From: Nemopilema nomurai
Lineage: Eukaryota; Cnidaria; Scyphozoa; Rhizostomeae; Rhizostomatidae
Assembly: GCA_003864495.1 (NCBI GenBank)
Contig: ML133436.1
Coordinates: forward strand, 4,692,212 to 4,756,211
DNA: 64,000 nt
Direction of reading: 5' to 3'
The position numbers and the translations under genes are program-made. Position 1 is the stretch's first letter. The number at the start of each line of letters is the position of its first letter. This document shows, piece by piece, positions 1 to 13,000 of this stretch. Under the pieces are notes generated by a model, which saw nothing but the letters and a program-made list of their open reading frames with translations, did not search any database and had not been told where the DNA came from.

Positions 1-796
1 TACTCGTTGGAAGTTTTTGCTGAATGCTACTTTTTGCTGATAATTTGGATCTTTTGAAAATGAGCTAATAACAGTCACCTACCCTGGGCACCAGACCCAC
101 TCAGTCTCCAAGAGCCGTTCAACTTTTCAAGATAAGATTTTCGCACTCATTGTCTATAAACACTTTCAGTGAAACGTCTTGACTTTCGTTCGAAGTTTCA
201 AATCAATTGAAATTTATCAAAATGCATATCGTATCAAAAATACCCTTTTTAACATTTCCTTTATTTGATCTGTGAAAATTTCTTTCTTCATTAGAAATGA
301 AAAGTAAAATACAGAAATTTACAGTAACCAACAGTATTATTAACATTATCACTGAAACGTAATCATCGCATTGGCCTACTAAGAGAGAGCTGCAGTCTGC
401 TCTTGTTAATTCCACGCCTTGCACAAAATCTGTATCCTCCTGCAGGGAATGTTCTAAGTCAATTTTGTTGGGAAACATGTTCGGTACAGCAGAGGCGTGG
501 CGACAATGGGGGGGGGGGGGGAAGGGGGGCTAGTGGCACAATGAGGGGGGGATTGTTTGTTTGTGCTATTTTTTGTGATAAATAGAGCTACAGTAAAAAG
601 CGAGGGATGCATAAATCGACTTTGCCACCCCGGAGAAACATAGCCACCAGATTGGAGTAAATTTGGGCTAGCACCCTCGCCAATGAACAGACCCGCCAAA
701 CCTAAATGCTGAGAGTGGATGATTCGAGGCCGACTTTGCAATTTAATTCAACGAACGTCATCAAGATAATAAAACGTTTGGTAAAAAAGTGTTGTA
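1..796. other. 3' flank of kinase gene, no gene seen
   Basis: No exon with good splice signals or recognisable protein similarity was seen on either strand. The stretch holds a G-rich tract near 509-550 and, at about 81-104, a copy of a repeat (CTACCCTGG..ACCAGACCCAC) that recurs inside the transposon at 57.8 kb. The short reading frames here have no homology I recognise. Confidence 0.5.
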
Positions 797-802
797 TTTA
801 TT
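797..802 (-). promoter_or_regulatory. candidate polyadenylation signal AATAAA of the kinase gene
   Basis: The plus strand reads TTTATT, so the minus strand reads AATAAA starting 3 nt after the kinase stop codon. If used, the 3' UTR would be only a few tens of bases. AATAAA is common in AT-rich DNA, so this is suggestive only. Confidence 0.35.
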
Positions 803-805
803 GCT

Positions 806-1051
806 TTAAATTACCCCCAAACGGTCGGAAAAGCTTCCAATAGGTGGAAATGTGGCCCGGGTGGTATGCGGCTGCGCCATTTCCACCAGTGCTATTCTGG
901 TCATCCAGCCATCGAGAATTCTGTGAATTTCCTGAAATGACGGTCTTTCTTCTGGTTGCCTGCGCCAACAATTGTTCAAAAGTGTCTTCAAATCTCTGAC
1001 ACAAGTCTCTGGAATCTCCGGGCGCACTCCGCTTATGATTGCGTCCATTAT
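806..1051 (-). CDS. Kinase C-lobe terminal exon
   Basis: Last coding exon of the receptor kinase. It encodes the end of the C-lobe, with VRPEIPETC and a [15 protein letters not shown] segment holding the invariant C-lobe Arg, followed by a tail of about 30 residues and a stop. The acceptor is TTCAAAG before codon ATA. The phase 0 start matches the previous exon, which ends on CAA. Confidence 0.85.
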   Translation of the reverse strand: MMDAIISGVRPEIPETCVRDLKTLLNNCWRRQPEERPSFQEIHRILDGWMTRIALVEMAQPHTTRATFPPIGSFSDRLGVI

Positions 1052-4000
1052 CTTTGAAGAAGAAACAGAATCAGCAACCGTTTATTTTCGTGAAGAGCAA
1101 TTCAATGTCAACGTTTTATAATCCAAGCTATTTTCAAGCTATTCGCAGATGAAACGAGCTACAAAACTTTACTTTTATATGCACCTGATTTTAGGAGTAT
1201 AATTTTGTTACGCTGCGTACAATGAAATAAGGGTCTCAACTCTCAACGCGTGCAAGGTAGAAAATATTGAAAATTATTTATTCTACATTCTTTTATTCAT
1301 TTCTAATTGCACTGTATCTATGAATTATATCTAAAATACTACAATGCTTTGACTCTAAACTTATCTCTAAATCACTTTTTGGTTATAAACAGCTTATTGC
1401 AAAATGGAAAACAGTTCACTGCCATGCTTCGGAAATAGATAATTTTATAGGTATCATTATGCATTGTTAAGACTAACAAATAGCATTTTCCAAATCACTT
1501 TTTGGATGGCCGTGTTTCATAAAATATAGCTAAACATAGGTGAAAATGTATCACAATATAGCATACTATGTGCACAATATAAGGTGTAACGCATCACTTG
1601 TAATACTACAATACTATATATTTAAATCATTATCATACCATCACGTCATAAAGCAACTAAAAAGAGTACTTCATATGGGAAATCAATCTATTTAAGAAGC
1701 AAGCAATTTTATGCAGATGTGGTATTTCAAGGGAACATTAAATCTTACTTGGAACTCAAACTGGTAGCCTCTGTAGGGCCGCTTGTTCGCAACCATTTCC
1801 CAGAGTGTTATTCCATACGAATAAACGTCTGCAGCAGGGGTGTACCGGCCCCTTACTTTGGGGGGTTTCGGGGGCAGAACCTCAGGTGCTGCCCAGCAAA
1901 CTGTCCCCGGAAAACTTGACATTCGATTGTCTAAGAAAAAAGAGTTGTTCAGCTTCTCACAGTCAGGTCAGCCGTTGAAAATCATCCGCTTCTAGAGGAC
2001 AACGTGACATTTTCATGTGAAATAGCATGTATTACATGTTATCTAATCTTTTAACGTTATAGAAAGGTGATTGGGGGATGTATGTGGGGAAGTAAATGAA
2101 AATTCCAAAAAGTTACAGTAGCTGTAACAACTGTAAAATGCAGTGATCTCAGAAAATGCAAGGACGTAGAAGAGCATTCAGGGGGAGAAGGGGGGGGGGG
2201 TTGTGTAAGGGGTGATGCCCTACGGTGGGTTACTCCCAGAATATTTCAGTTGCAAGCGAAAAATCGTTGAAGATATTTTCAGTGATAAATATTTTTCTTA
2301 TAGTGAGCGATGGTTTATGGGAACAATTCTCTCTTGGGTAAGAAATAAAGGAAAAGACCATAGAGAGAGATGTGGTTTTGCCAGGAAACTCCAGGTCTGG
2401 CTTGTTTTCCCCCAGTCTCCTGTTTTTCATGATTTTATGATAATTTTTCATGACTTATGATTTTATGTTTTTTCGTGTCTTTCAGTAAAGATGTTCTTAT
2501 ATAGAAAATTATTGAAATGACTTTCTTTGTGATATGTTGTTGCTTATGTTGTTTATAAATATAACAAAACCCAGGGGTCTCCCTGTTTTTGGACAAATCT
2601 CCAGGTTTTTCTCAACAAAATCTGAAATCTCCAGGTTTTGAAATCAATAGGTTGACAGATCTGAAAATGTATCACTGCTTATATGCGCATTTAAAAAGTA
2701 TGTTTTGAAATTTGAAGAAGTTATGCTGCTCTAGATAATTGGAACCTCTTTGACTTAGCTCAACACAGAAAATCTCTTGCTAGTAATATCAAGTTCCTAT
2801 TTGACCTTTCATAGTTAGAAGTGAAAAACTTGCTCAATCTTGACAAACCATTTCTCTGCTTCTTGTCTCTGGTGAAAATTTCTCCACTTTTTGTGATTTG
2901 TTTGGAGAGCTTTGCTGTACCAAAATCACCAACCTGTCAGTGTAAATTAGCAAGAGAAAGCATGATTGACAAAAATAGAAACAAACAAAGTTCATGGCTT
3001 ATACAGTTTTATGCTCAATGAATCAGATTGATAAAACATGTTGATAAAAGTGTTATGAAAATGTGTACTGTTAAAATATTATCAATCAAAATTATCATCG
3101 ACTACTAGCAAGCTTAAAATATTTAAAAGTTCCACATACTTTTACAACACCATGCTCATCAACCAGAAGGTTGTCTGACTTGAGATCTCTATGGAGTACT
3201 GGCTGGGGTTTATGTGAGTGAAGAAATTCCATTCCTTTAGCTGCATCTAAAGACTATAGAAATTAGAGGTAAAGGAGGGCAAAAACAAAAAAGCAGAGTT
3301 ATTGCCTGGATTGCATAATTCCATAAAGTTATAAAGCCATTGTATATAAACAAACTCAAAGTTAAAAGTTGGAGAGATACAACAAGATGAAAATCTGGAT
3401 AGCAAAGCCATTAGAAATGGACATATCCAACAGATGAAAATCAAGACAGCTACAAGTGTTGCAATGAAAATATGATCATACACATCATGATTAAAAAGAG
3501 CCATGGTCAATAACTTTTTTGATTCATTAAAGATCAAGATCCATTATTCATTACTAGGGGCATGAATTGGAGGAAAATATGCATAAAGCTGCATACTAGT
3601 AATCTACAGAACAATTTTATCACTTGAATGAGGCTCAGACTAAACACAAGCTTGTGGCCATGAATTTTTGTGCTGTGAAATATTCAAATGATACAGAGCC
3701 AGATACAGAGCCAGATACAGGGTAAATGTAAATAAAAGTAATTGCTTTAATTTACAAATGACAAATAGCAATTTCAGAGCAGAAGAGATGGAATTACCCA
3801 TTTTATAATTGTCTTAATGTCAAGTGATCTGAAATTTTTATAAATTTTATCAGCAACTGAGCCTCCCTGCATATATTCCATGATTATACTTGGCTTTTCT
3901 CCTGTCAGGCAAATTCCAATGAACATAACAATATTGCGATTTCGCAGCTTGCTGAAAAATATATTAAGGCATGGTTATGGCAAAAAGTTGCATTCCTGTA

Positions 4001-7000
4001 TGAAGATAATAATTTTGCAAAAGGAAACTCCTAAATATGAAAATTCACTAATATAAAAAGATTCAATGACAATGGACTAATATCTAATATGTTGAAGTTT
4101 ATACACATCCGGCCTACTCAACACCATGGCCTTACTAGGAATGGCATGCCATTACTTTCGCATGACTTCTTTTCCCTAGGAGAGGGAGTTATTGCATGCC
4201 TTGTTTTGGCATAAGCAGGATTTTTACTTTCGGATTGACAATTTACTAGAAAACTATCAAATTCCAATCATTTGATAGTTTTTCAAATAGCAGTGCCATT
4301 GAACATACACCTTCTAAATTTTTCCAGTAAGGCCTGATTTGTATCAGGTATTTATCATATTAATGAGGCTAATATTTGTACCACTGTGAACTGAAAATAG
4401 ATGCCACATTCAATAAAATAGTTGCCTTAACATTTGATATGAGTTAAAGCCAATTTTGTTGACTGTCTTACCTAATTGTCAAAATCTCATTGCCAAATGC
4501 TTGCCAACCCTCACGCATGCAAAGTGGCAGTCGCATTTCTTTAACTGCAACTTCAGAGCCCCTAAACATACCTTTGTACACAATTCCATAACTGCCCTGA
4601 CCAAGTCTATTAGAAAAGATGTTCCAATAGAAGTGTAAGTTCAACCTTACCAAAGCATGGTATAAGAGACAAATAAGACAATCCAGTCAATACAAATTCA
4701 ATGAATAGAAAATAGCCAGAGATAAGAGGTGACCACAGAAAGTAATAAAGGTAAATGGAGAGAAAAGACATTAAGAACTAAAAAAGAAACATGTGGACAG
4801 GAAAATAGAAACAGATATAAATAATTAGTAAAATGGGGAAGAAATCATGTGGTCCTTTTTCTTCTTTCGAAGATATACACCTATCTTTAATTCATCCCCA
4901 CAGTTAACATTCACTTAGTTGTGTCAACAAGTCAATTTGAAAATAGCAAAAGTAATTTAAATCATCAACCAAAGTTAAGGATATGGATATAGACTTACAA
5001 ATCCAAGGATGTTAATCCCCTTACCTACTCTACTTTTGCTTGACGACGAGAAGATAATTTTACTTACTCTTTTGATAGAATAATCTCTTCCCTATTGATG
5101 ACATAATCTTGGAATTCTCTGAAGCTATCGTAGTAAGGGTAACGGGTCGAATTAATGAGTCGCTCTGGTGTTGGAAGCCCAGACCCGGGTCTTCTTTTCA
5201 GTGCGCAGCAAATGACAATTATAAGCAGTGCGAGAAGCAGGAGACTTCCAGATATTGACCAAATCAGTATCTGATTAGTATTGCTCTCAAATATCATTCC
5301 TGTCACGTAAATTCAAATCCAACACACGGTACCAGAGCTGGTGTTTTATGGCCATAAAAAACTCGCCAGCAACTTCCTTCTTGTAAGGCTGTTCAGAGAA
5401 ATCGAAACTGAAGCCAAAACGAGGCTCGCAAATTTCTGCTATTTAGGGATCCTTAGAGATGAAAGTAACCGGTGTTTCAAAAGGTTGGTAACAAATTTGG
5501 GGGCTCAATCAATGTTGATAGCAATCTTTATACCACTATATTTCTCATTTATCCTCCATGTAACTCGATTCATTGCTCAATTTACCAAAATCTTAGAATT
5601 TCCTTGCATTTTTCCAACTATACTCAGGCTGAGATATTGCCTTAAAATTAATATATCCCGTCATTCCTTGTGTTTTGAGCACATTTTTAGCATAATAGCC
5701 ATCAGTGCCGGTAGTGTTCCTTGCTTTCAACAATAAGCCCCCAACCTGACACATTTTTGCGAAATAAGCCCCCGGGGCTTATTCGAGGTCTTACGGTTGC
5801 GTCATATCTTCGAGGCAAAAGTCTCAACCCAAAATAGCTCAGTATAAATCACGATCTGAAGCTCCAATCCGGAGAGTTCTGTGTCATTTCCTACGTCATT
5901 TCTGGTAGTGTATAAATGTTGGCCCTTCAGAAAATGCCTCACGACTAAAAAAGCCTTTAAAATGCCCTGCCCTCTGTTCTAAAGGAACGCAAATCTCTCC
6001 TTCCTTAACAGGGATTGTACAAAGCATGGTGTTGAGAGCAAATTTTTTACGGCAGTAAAAATTAATAAAGAAATGATGAAAAGTAACGGAACAGTGGAAT
6101 TCATTTTCAAACTCTCTTGTTTTATTAGCCAACTGTCAATGCAAAAGGTGCCCTTTAAACTCTTTCTACGATTCTGGTTTTGATTGCCCTCACGTTTCTC
6201 TGTGCCCCCTACCCAATCATTGCTCCGGCGACCCTGTGTCATTGAACAACACGCTCTAAAAGTCGCTTTGGGCTCAACTGTCAGACGTGCAGAATACGGG
6301 TGGCCTCCTGTCCTGCTATTCCCAATTTATTGCCCTTGAGCACGCGCAAATTTGGTCAGCAAAAGTGGAGGTCAGCCTTAGACAAAAGACGAACCCTTTT
6401 TATCTATTGAAAATAAAACTTTAGATAGAAATACAGACAGAATTCAAAAGAACTAGATGAAGACGACCTAGCTTGCCCAATAATGTAGAAATTACTGGCA
6501 GTCTATATTTTTGCATAATTTGGTCTTTCCAAAGTATGATGTTCCGTAGCCATAATTACAATTAATTTGGCATTACATCTTTCACAATTTCGCCGCGGCT
6601 GCTATCCTTCTGCAGAAGTTTTTACCTTTTAGGAATATTTTGCCTTCTTGCTTTGTTTCTAGCTTTCAGCTACTTTGTCCAGCTCTGAATATCTGTATAT
6701 CTTCTGCACACATTCGAAGAATTCTCAAAAAGCCAAAATAAAAGCAGTAATTAAGATGATTATGAGCAATACAAGACGAACAGAAAAAAGAAGCATTTGG
6801 AAATTTTTCCAAAAGAAATTATTTTTGAAAGCAAAATAGTCCCAAATTAATGGAAATTATATTTCAAATTAGTGCTAGTCAGAATTCGTAATTTCTGGTT
6901 TGAATTTTCTTATGGTCACTAAAATCTTTGCTTTTATCATTTAAAACATAAGATATTTTTACTTAGAAGCTCAAGTTGGGGCATGCTGCAATCGATGAGG

Positions 7001-10000
7001 ACCGGTCTTTGCTGTTGGTGAACTAGTGAAGTGTCTGTAAAGCATTAACTGACAACATAGTACTGCGATCTCTCTTCGATTACGAAGTCTATTGGAAACT
7101 GTTTGTGACTTGCTTCGTTGATCTTGCACGTAATCATGCTATTTGCTGTTCTCTTCTGTATGTTGAAGGAGGCACAAGTGCATTCAGTTTTCTCTCGAGT
7201 GCAGGCTAGGCATTGGTCAAAGCATTCTTCTACAGTCTGGACTTGCACAACTCTGCCGATGTGCTTAACGAGTGCCTTTTCGGCGTAGCGAATGCCTGTG
7301 TAGATCGCTGCCGGACTTCCTTCAGTAACCTGGTTTGCTGAAGACCAAGAAAACATCAATCAAAGATACAAAGAGAGCTTTGATCATTTTGAGTGCATTG
7401 AAATAACACCTTCACGCTGCAAATATCACACCAAACCTCGTCTTTAGGAGAATCTGTTGTGCATTTTTGCCGAATCAATGTCTGGAGTCTTTTTATCATT
7501 TCATTTTATAAGCTTGCGTTTCTTAACGTGCAAATACAGTATCAGAAAGAAGCAAAATCTATCTGAAAGTTTTGATCTGTAACTGAAACAATACCAAATA
7601 CCTGGAGAAGAGGTTGCAGTGCTAAAGGTAAGATGGCTACAAACTGACGCTTTCTTCATCGGAGAGCAAAGAACATGCAAAAGTGTGTGGTGCAAAAACG
7701 AGGCATCGTTGTTCGTGTCTCACCGTTTACGAGTGTTCTTGCATAGCTGCTACCAGACATGATGTTTTGCTCTTTTCCCCCAATTGTCCCGAAGAAGTGT
7801 GCATAGGATGTGTAATTTGTGTTCTGGTCCAGTCCTGTCACAACCACTGTGTCATGGGTACCAGTTAGGTTCACTTTGCGTACTTGACTTTCGTGTCCAC
7901 TTCTGAAGAAGTGTAATTCTGGAAGCGGTATGTAGGTCCAGTTGTCTCTCGGTGGCAAAAACGGTTGTGAGGGAAGGCTGACCTTTATTGATGTTGTATT
8001 CAGGGCAGTCACTTCTGGAATTGGAATATGCTTCGCAGTTTCTTCTAAAAATTGAGATTTGTTTAAATGATAAGATAAGATAATGTTTCTTTGCAAAAAT
8101 TAGTAAAAACATGCAGAACAATTATATCATAAAATCTAAAAATAAACTTAATAGCATTCATATTTTCAAAGATTTAATTCATTTTGCATTTTTGAGAAAC
8201 CCCCAAAAGTTTGATGCATATGCTACTTTAAACCATTTTTTGTATTTGTATCTACACCCGTTCTTTTGATACACCGTATTTACTCTAATATTCCCGCTTC
8301 TTTTTTATTCCCGCTTCTATTTTATTCCCGCCTCTCTCGTAATCCCGCGTGTATTTCATGGATTGAAAGAACAATCCCGCCTCCCCAGTAATCCTGCATG
8401 TGGGATTAAAACTTTTAATTGGCATTTGCTATTCTTAATACACTTTGTGTGGGCATAGTTACTGGAAAGTAACTATGGTGTGGGCTTCACAGTCAAAGGC
8501 TGAAACTTATGCTTAGTGTGAATGGGTTAAAGGACTTATGCCACCTAATTTGGCGCCAAATTTTTTTCGTTTGATAATGGTAAGTAATGACTATCTGAAC
8601 ACATCTGCAAAATATTTTCACTAAATGGAGTATTTAAAGCCCCCAAAACGATCGTTCAAATTTTGGTGGGAAACCCGTCACGTGATACTGTGACGTAGAA
8701 GTTGACAACCTGCGCACTGTTGACATTGTTTTGTATAGGCCTTCTACCTGGTAAGTGCACTTTAGCATCATTTGTTTTGGAATCTTTTCATAAATATGGA
8801 TCCATATTTTGGTAAAACAATTATTAATTGATTGAAAAATTAAGAGATGCTTTGAAATTAGAAAAATATGCCTAATTGTGTTGCCAATGGATGCACGCCG
8901 GCGGTACGGGGAGTGCCGACAGACATCACAAATTTCCATGGGACGGACCCTTGCGGAAGCCCTGGATGGCATAAATAAAGTGAGAATGTTTTAGTTTAAC
9001 GCAAAATTTACTTTTTCTTAGGTTCTATTAACTTGAGGGCCTCCGACGAAGGGGGTCCGGGGGGGGGGGGGAGAGGCGTGGCCCCCACTTTTTTGTAAAA
9101 CAATGGAGCTTTTCTGAATATCTTTTGTTATGATTGTTAAAGTCTTTCTTGGCCCATCCACTTTCCAACCTGCGTCGGAGCCCATTAAATAACTATATAC
9201 TGACAAGGCAGTAGACACATGAAAAATGTTGGGGATTTTGGGCCGGGCACCTTCACTCTAAGTGAATGCTTATTCAAGCGACAACTGACGAAGCCAGAAT
9301 GACTGACTATGCATGTCCTTAGCTGCTGCAATCTGTCGACAACAAATGGCATCAGCCTGTTTCTCCACAACCCGTGGACCACAACTACACAACTTCCGCA
9401 TGTGCACCTAAAATTTTTTAATGCTGTATTATCAATCATCCTATATTTTTTTGATGTTCTATAACTGAACGAGTAAATTTAATTATTGTTAAAGTCTAGT
9501 TTCAAAACCAGTATGTACAACCAACCTTCCAACCCAAGCAAAAATTCGATGCAAAAAAGAAGGAAAGGTCTTTGTTAAAGAGCCGAAATTAATACGTGAT
9601 CTGATATCAAGCATTTTTCGAGTAAAAGTGAAAAAACATATCATTCAGTATTCCCAATTCGATAACTTTCTAACTCCACTCCGCTCTAACTCCATCTCGT
9701 TTTCCTCATTACCACGTTCCTAGTCTGATCCTGATGAACTTGAAGTCCCATCATTCGCCGCGTTATACCTTCATAAATGTGGTTCAAAGTTGTAAGATAC
9801 AACTTCCATTCCATAGCTATAGCCATTAACCAAATCTAGTTCGGAATCACTCATTTTTAGCAAACCAGATCCTTTTTGTGCGCGAGTAGTCGGAAGCCCT
9901 GTACGTTTCTAGTAGCCCACGCAGATTCTGGTAACCACGCAAAAAATGTCTTACACCGGTCTCGAATTGTCAACTTCTACGTTATGTGGTCACGTGATAT

Positions 10001-13000
10001 TTTCGTAAAATTGTGTCGAAAAACCTCCAAATAGAATTTTTGTCGAAAAACTTCAAAATACCTAATTTTGACCTATTTCCCACTGAAAGCATCAACTAAA
10101 AAATGACATAGCAAAATAGGTGGCATAAATCCTTTAAATCGCTATTGTTGAAAATTATTATCATTACTACTACTGCTGAAAAAATTATCATTGTTGTTGT
10201 TGAAATTGCATATTTTTCACTCTGTTTTGCCACACTCGCGATTAAACGGTATCCACAAGCTAGATTTCAAGGCATTGGAAAAAGTAATCCCGCCTTTTTG
10301 GCTAGGTTGAAACGCTAATCCCGCAGCGGGAAAATTAGAGTAAATACAGGAAATGTTAAAATTCAAGTTTTGGGTTTTGCAATGAATATTTAGATAATAA
10401 TCAACATATTTCCAACATAGGTTGGCAATATTGCGTACCTGGTGCAACTTACCTGTCCTTAAATTCAGCAGAAATGGAGGCCAAGCACTAGAGAGCTCTG
10501 AATCCTCTTTCTGGTGCTTAATTTTCAAGCCAGCATGCGAAAAATATGCATAGAATTTGCAGCGAATTGGCATCGAAAGAAGTAGAACCAGTTTAGACTT
10601 TTTCGCCTAGTGAAATGAACCAATTGGCAGTTGACACAAGCGGTGACAAACCAAATGCAATTAAGTGAAATCATGGAAAAGGAAGGCCTAGGCAATAGTG
10701 CAATGCAATGTAAACATATCGAAATCAGAAGTATGCAAAACGACAGAAAACTATGGAATTGTTTGAACAACAACCTGGTAAAGAATGAATCCAAACTATG
10801 AATAGGCCTAAACAATAAAAAACAGCGTAGCATAAACGTAGACATAAACAGCGGAAGGGGATGTCTCTGGCACCAGGCAAAAAGGGCGAATCCAGATGTT
10901 ATCCTGAAGGGGGAGGGGTGACTCATGCAGAAAATGGAAGTCTGTTGCAGCCTGAGATACTAGAATCGAAATTTGTCAATTTTCTTTGCCATACTTTAAT
11001 CAGTAGCATACCACACCTAGCCATATGTGGAACTTTCCTAAATGGAACTAGCCTAAGATTTTAGCTAATAGGTCCCCTTGTTGGTAATATATTATTATAA
11101 CTCCTCTTGGTCAATGCCAAAGCCCCTGGTCAAATTCCACAATATATTGACTGTAGTTGACTGGGAATAAACTCCCCCTGATCGAGGGGCCATTCTTGGA
11201 TGTTTCAGGTATTTCAGATCAATGGGTTCTCGCGCCAATGTTGAGAGCTCCCCAATCTCGTACAATGGGTGGCTAAAATCATTCCATGGGTGCAGAAACT
11301 GGTATTATTCACAGCCTATGGGTTTTTCAAATGACTGGGTAATAGAAGAGACAATTGTTTCCCATTCTGTAGAGTGATATATGGCAAGGGAGTTTAATAA
11401 CGTTTCAATACATAAAACAAAAATAGCGCTGATTGGGAGACTGGGCACTGAAGCGGATACAAGTATTTAAGGCTGTTGCGCATAGTACTGAGAATGGAAG
11501 AGACTTGACCTTCAATTGCCAACAAGATTTGTCTGCAGAATATGATCACCCCTCGCACCCTACTGGATCCACCCCTGCGTTGCTATGGTTCAGGGGCTCA
11601 TTCTAAAACTGGCAGCAATGGTAGGCTCCTGCCCAAAAGGATCTTGCATGTTTGCGAGTTGCTTCGGTTGTACCGCTTCTTCGCTTTTTTGCCTACTCCA
11701 AAGGAAACCGGCTTTTAGAGTATAAGCTACCGTAAATCCTCGAACTGCCCCCCCCATCGAAAAAGCCCCCCCTCGCATAACCTCCCACCCTAGAACTACA
11801 AATTTTCAATAAGCCCCCCTCGATTTGTTGATTTTTGACTCCTGAGGTTGCCTTTGGCATTTTAGTGAATTACCACAAAAATTTATATTTTTGTTAATAA
11901 TTTAATCAAATGTTACTTTATACTTAGGCTATTTTTTATATTATGAAAAGAAAACAATTTCAAAAATTATCTTTTTGTGTGGTATGTTTCAGGAAATTTC
12001 ATAAGCCCCCCCTCTCGAATAAGACCCCCTCTCGAATAAGCCCCCATCCAAAAATATCAAAAATAAATAAGCCCCCAGAAGGGTAATTCGAGGATTTACG
12101 GTATTAAACAACAGCACTCTTCGAACGGACGCGAAATGGCGCATTGTTCGCAGAGAAATGGTGAAAAAGCGTCACATGTAAATTAGGCACCCTGCTGAAT
12201 AGGGGCCACCTTTGCAAGATTTGGAGGGGGCCTTTCTGCTATTAGGGTGGTGAGGTGGGGACCATTTATTCTAATTATAGAAGACAGTGAACCAATCGAG
12301 CAATGCATTCAGACCTGAAATCATCTACTATAAAGTTTCCTGGATTTTAACTATACGTTTCTATGCTTTTTTAATTCATTAACTCTAATTGAACTTTCAA
12401 GATGAAATCTGTCTCCTCAAAAATGATCTTATTAAGTGTTTCTGTCAATAGTAGTGCATCGTGCTGCAATGATAAGGTGGTTGGAAAGATGAGGAAACCT
12501 GCATGTTATCTGCATCTAAAGGATACATTGTTTGGAGCTGATTGCAGCAATGGATCCCTAAATTCAAAATCATGAAATTAAACAGGAAGATAAATTTTCA
12601 TCATGGAAGTAGGGCGCTGAAAGAAAAGAGAGTATTTTAAAACTAGAATCAATCACTTACTCTTTCTTACATGTGCCCAAACTCTGAATCTCATTATTCG
12701 TTTAGACGAATAGTTCATACAGGTTTTTACATCTCATTTGAAACCTGTAGGTTGACCTCTTTGGAGCTTTGAAATATCCAGCGATCAAAACTGCCTCATG
12801 CTTCCTTAAATTAAGGGATGGTTTGTAAAGTGTAGGCAGGCAAAAGAAAGAGTGCATCCCATCTGATAATGCTCTGAAAGACAGAAGATGTACTTGTATT
12901 TGTTTCTACCTAGATTCTGAAGGTAGCTTTAGGACACTGAGAAGCTTTTGAGCAGAGACCTGGTCCTTTGTCTCGATGTGACCACACCTCGTGATTCCTT

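Noticed and set aside
806..5299. Calling the kinase a receptor tyrosine kinase
   Set aside because: The catalytic loop is HRDLKSDN rather than HRDLAARN, and the activation segment lacks the usual tyrosines; TKL-like fits better.
5341..5736. 131-codon plus-strand frame in the PAN-TM intron
   Set aside because: No motif, no splice context and unusual composition; most likely chance.
8867..8977. THAP-domain gene starting MPNCVANGC
   Set aside because: The frame stops within about 40 codons, lacks the full Cys-Cys-Cys-His spacing and lies inside a transposon; noted only as a possible remnant.
10217..10926. Minus-strand frames of 118 and 133 codons
   Set aside because: They overlap transposon edge and intron sequence, with low-complexity hydrophobic translation and no compatible splice sites.
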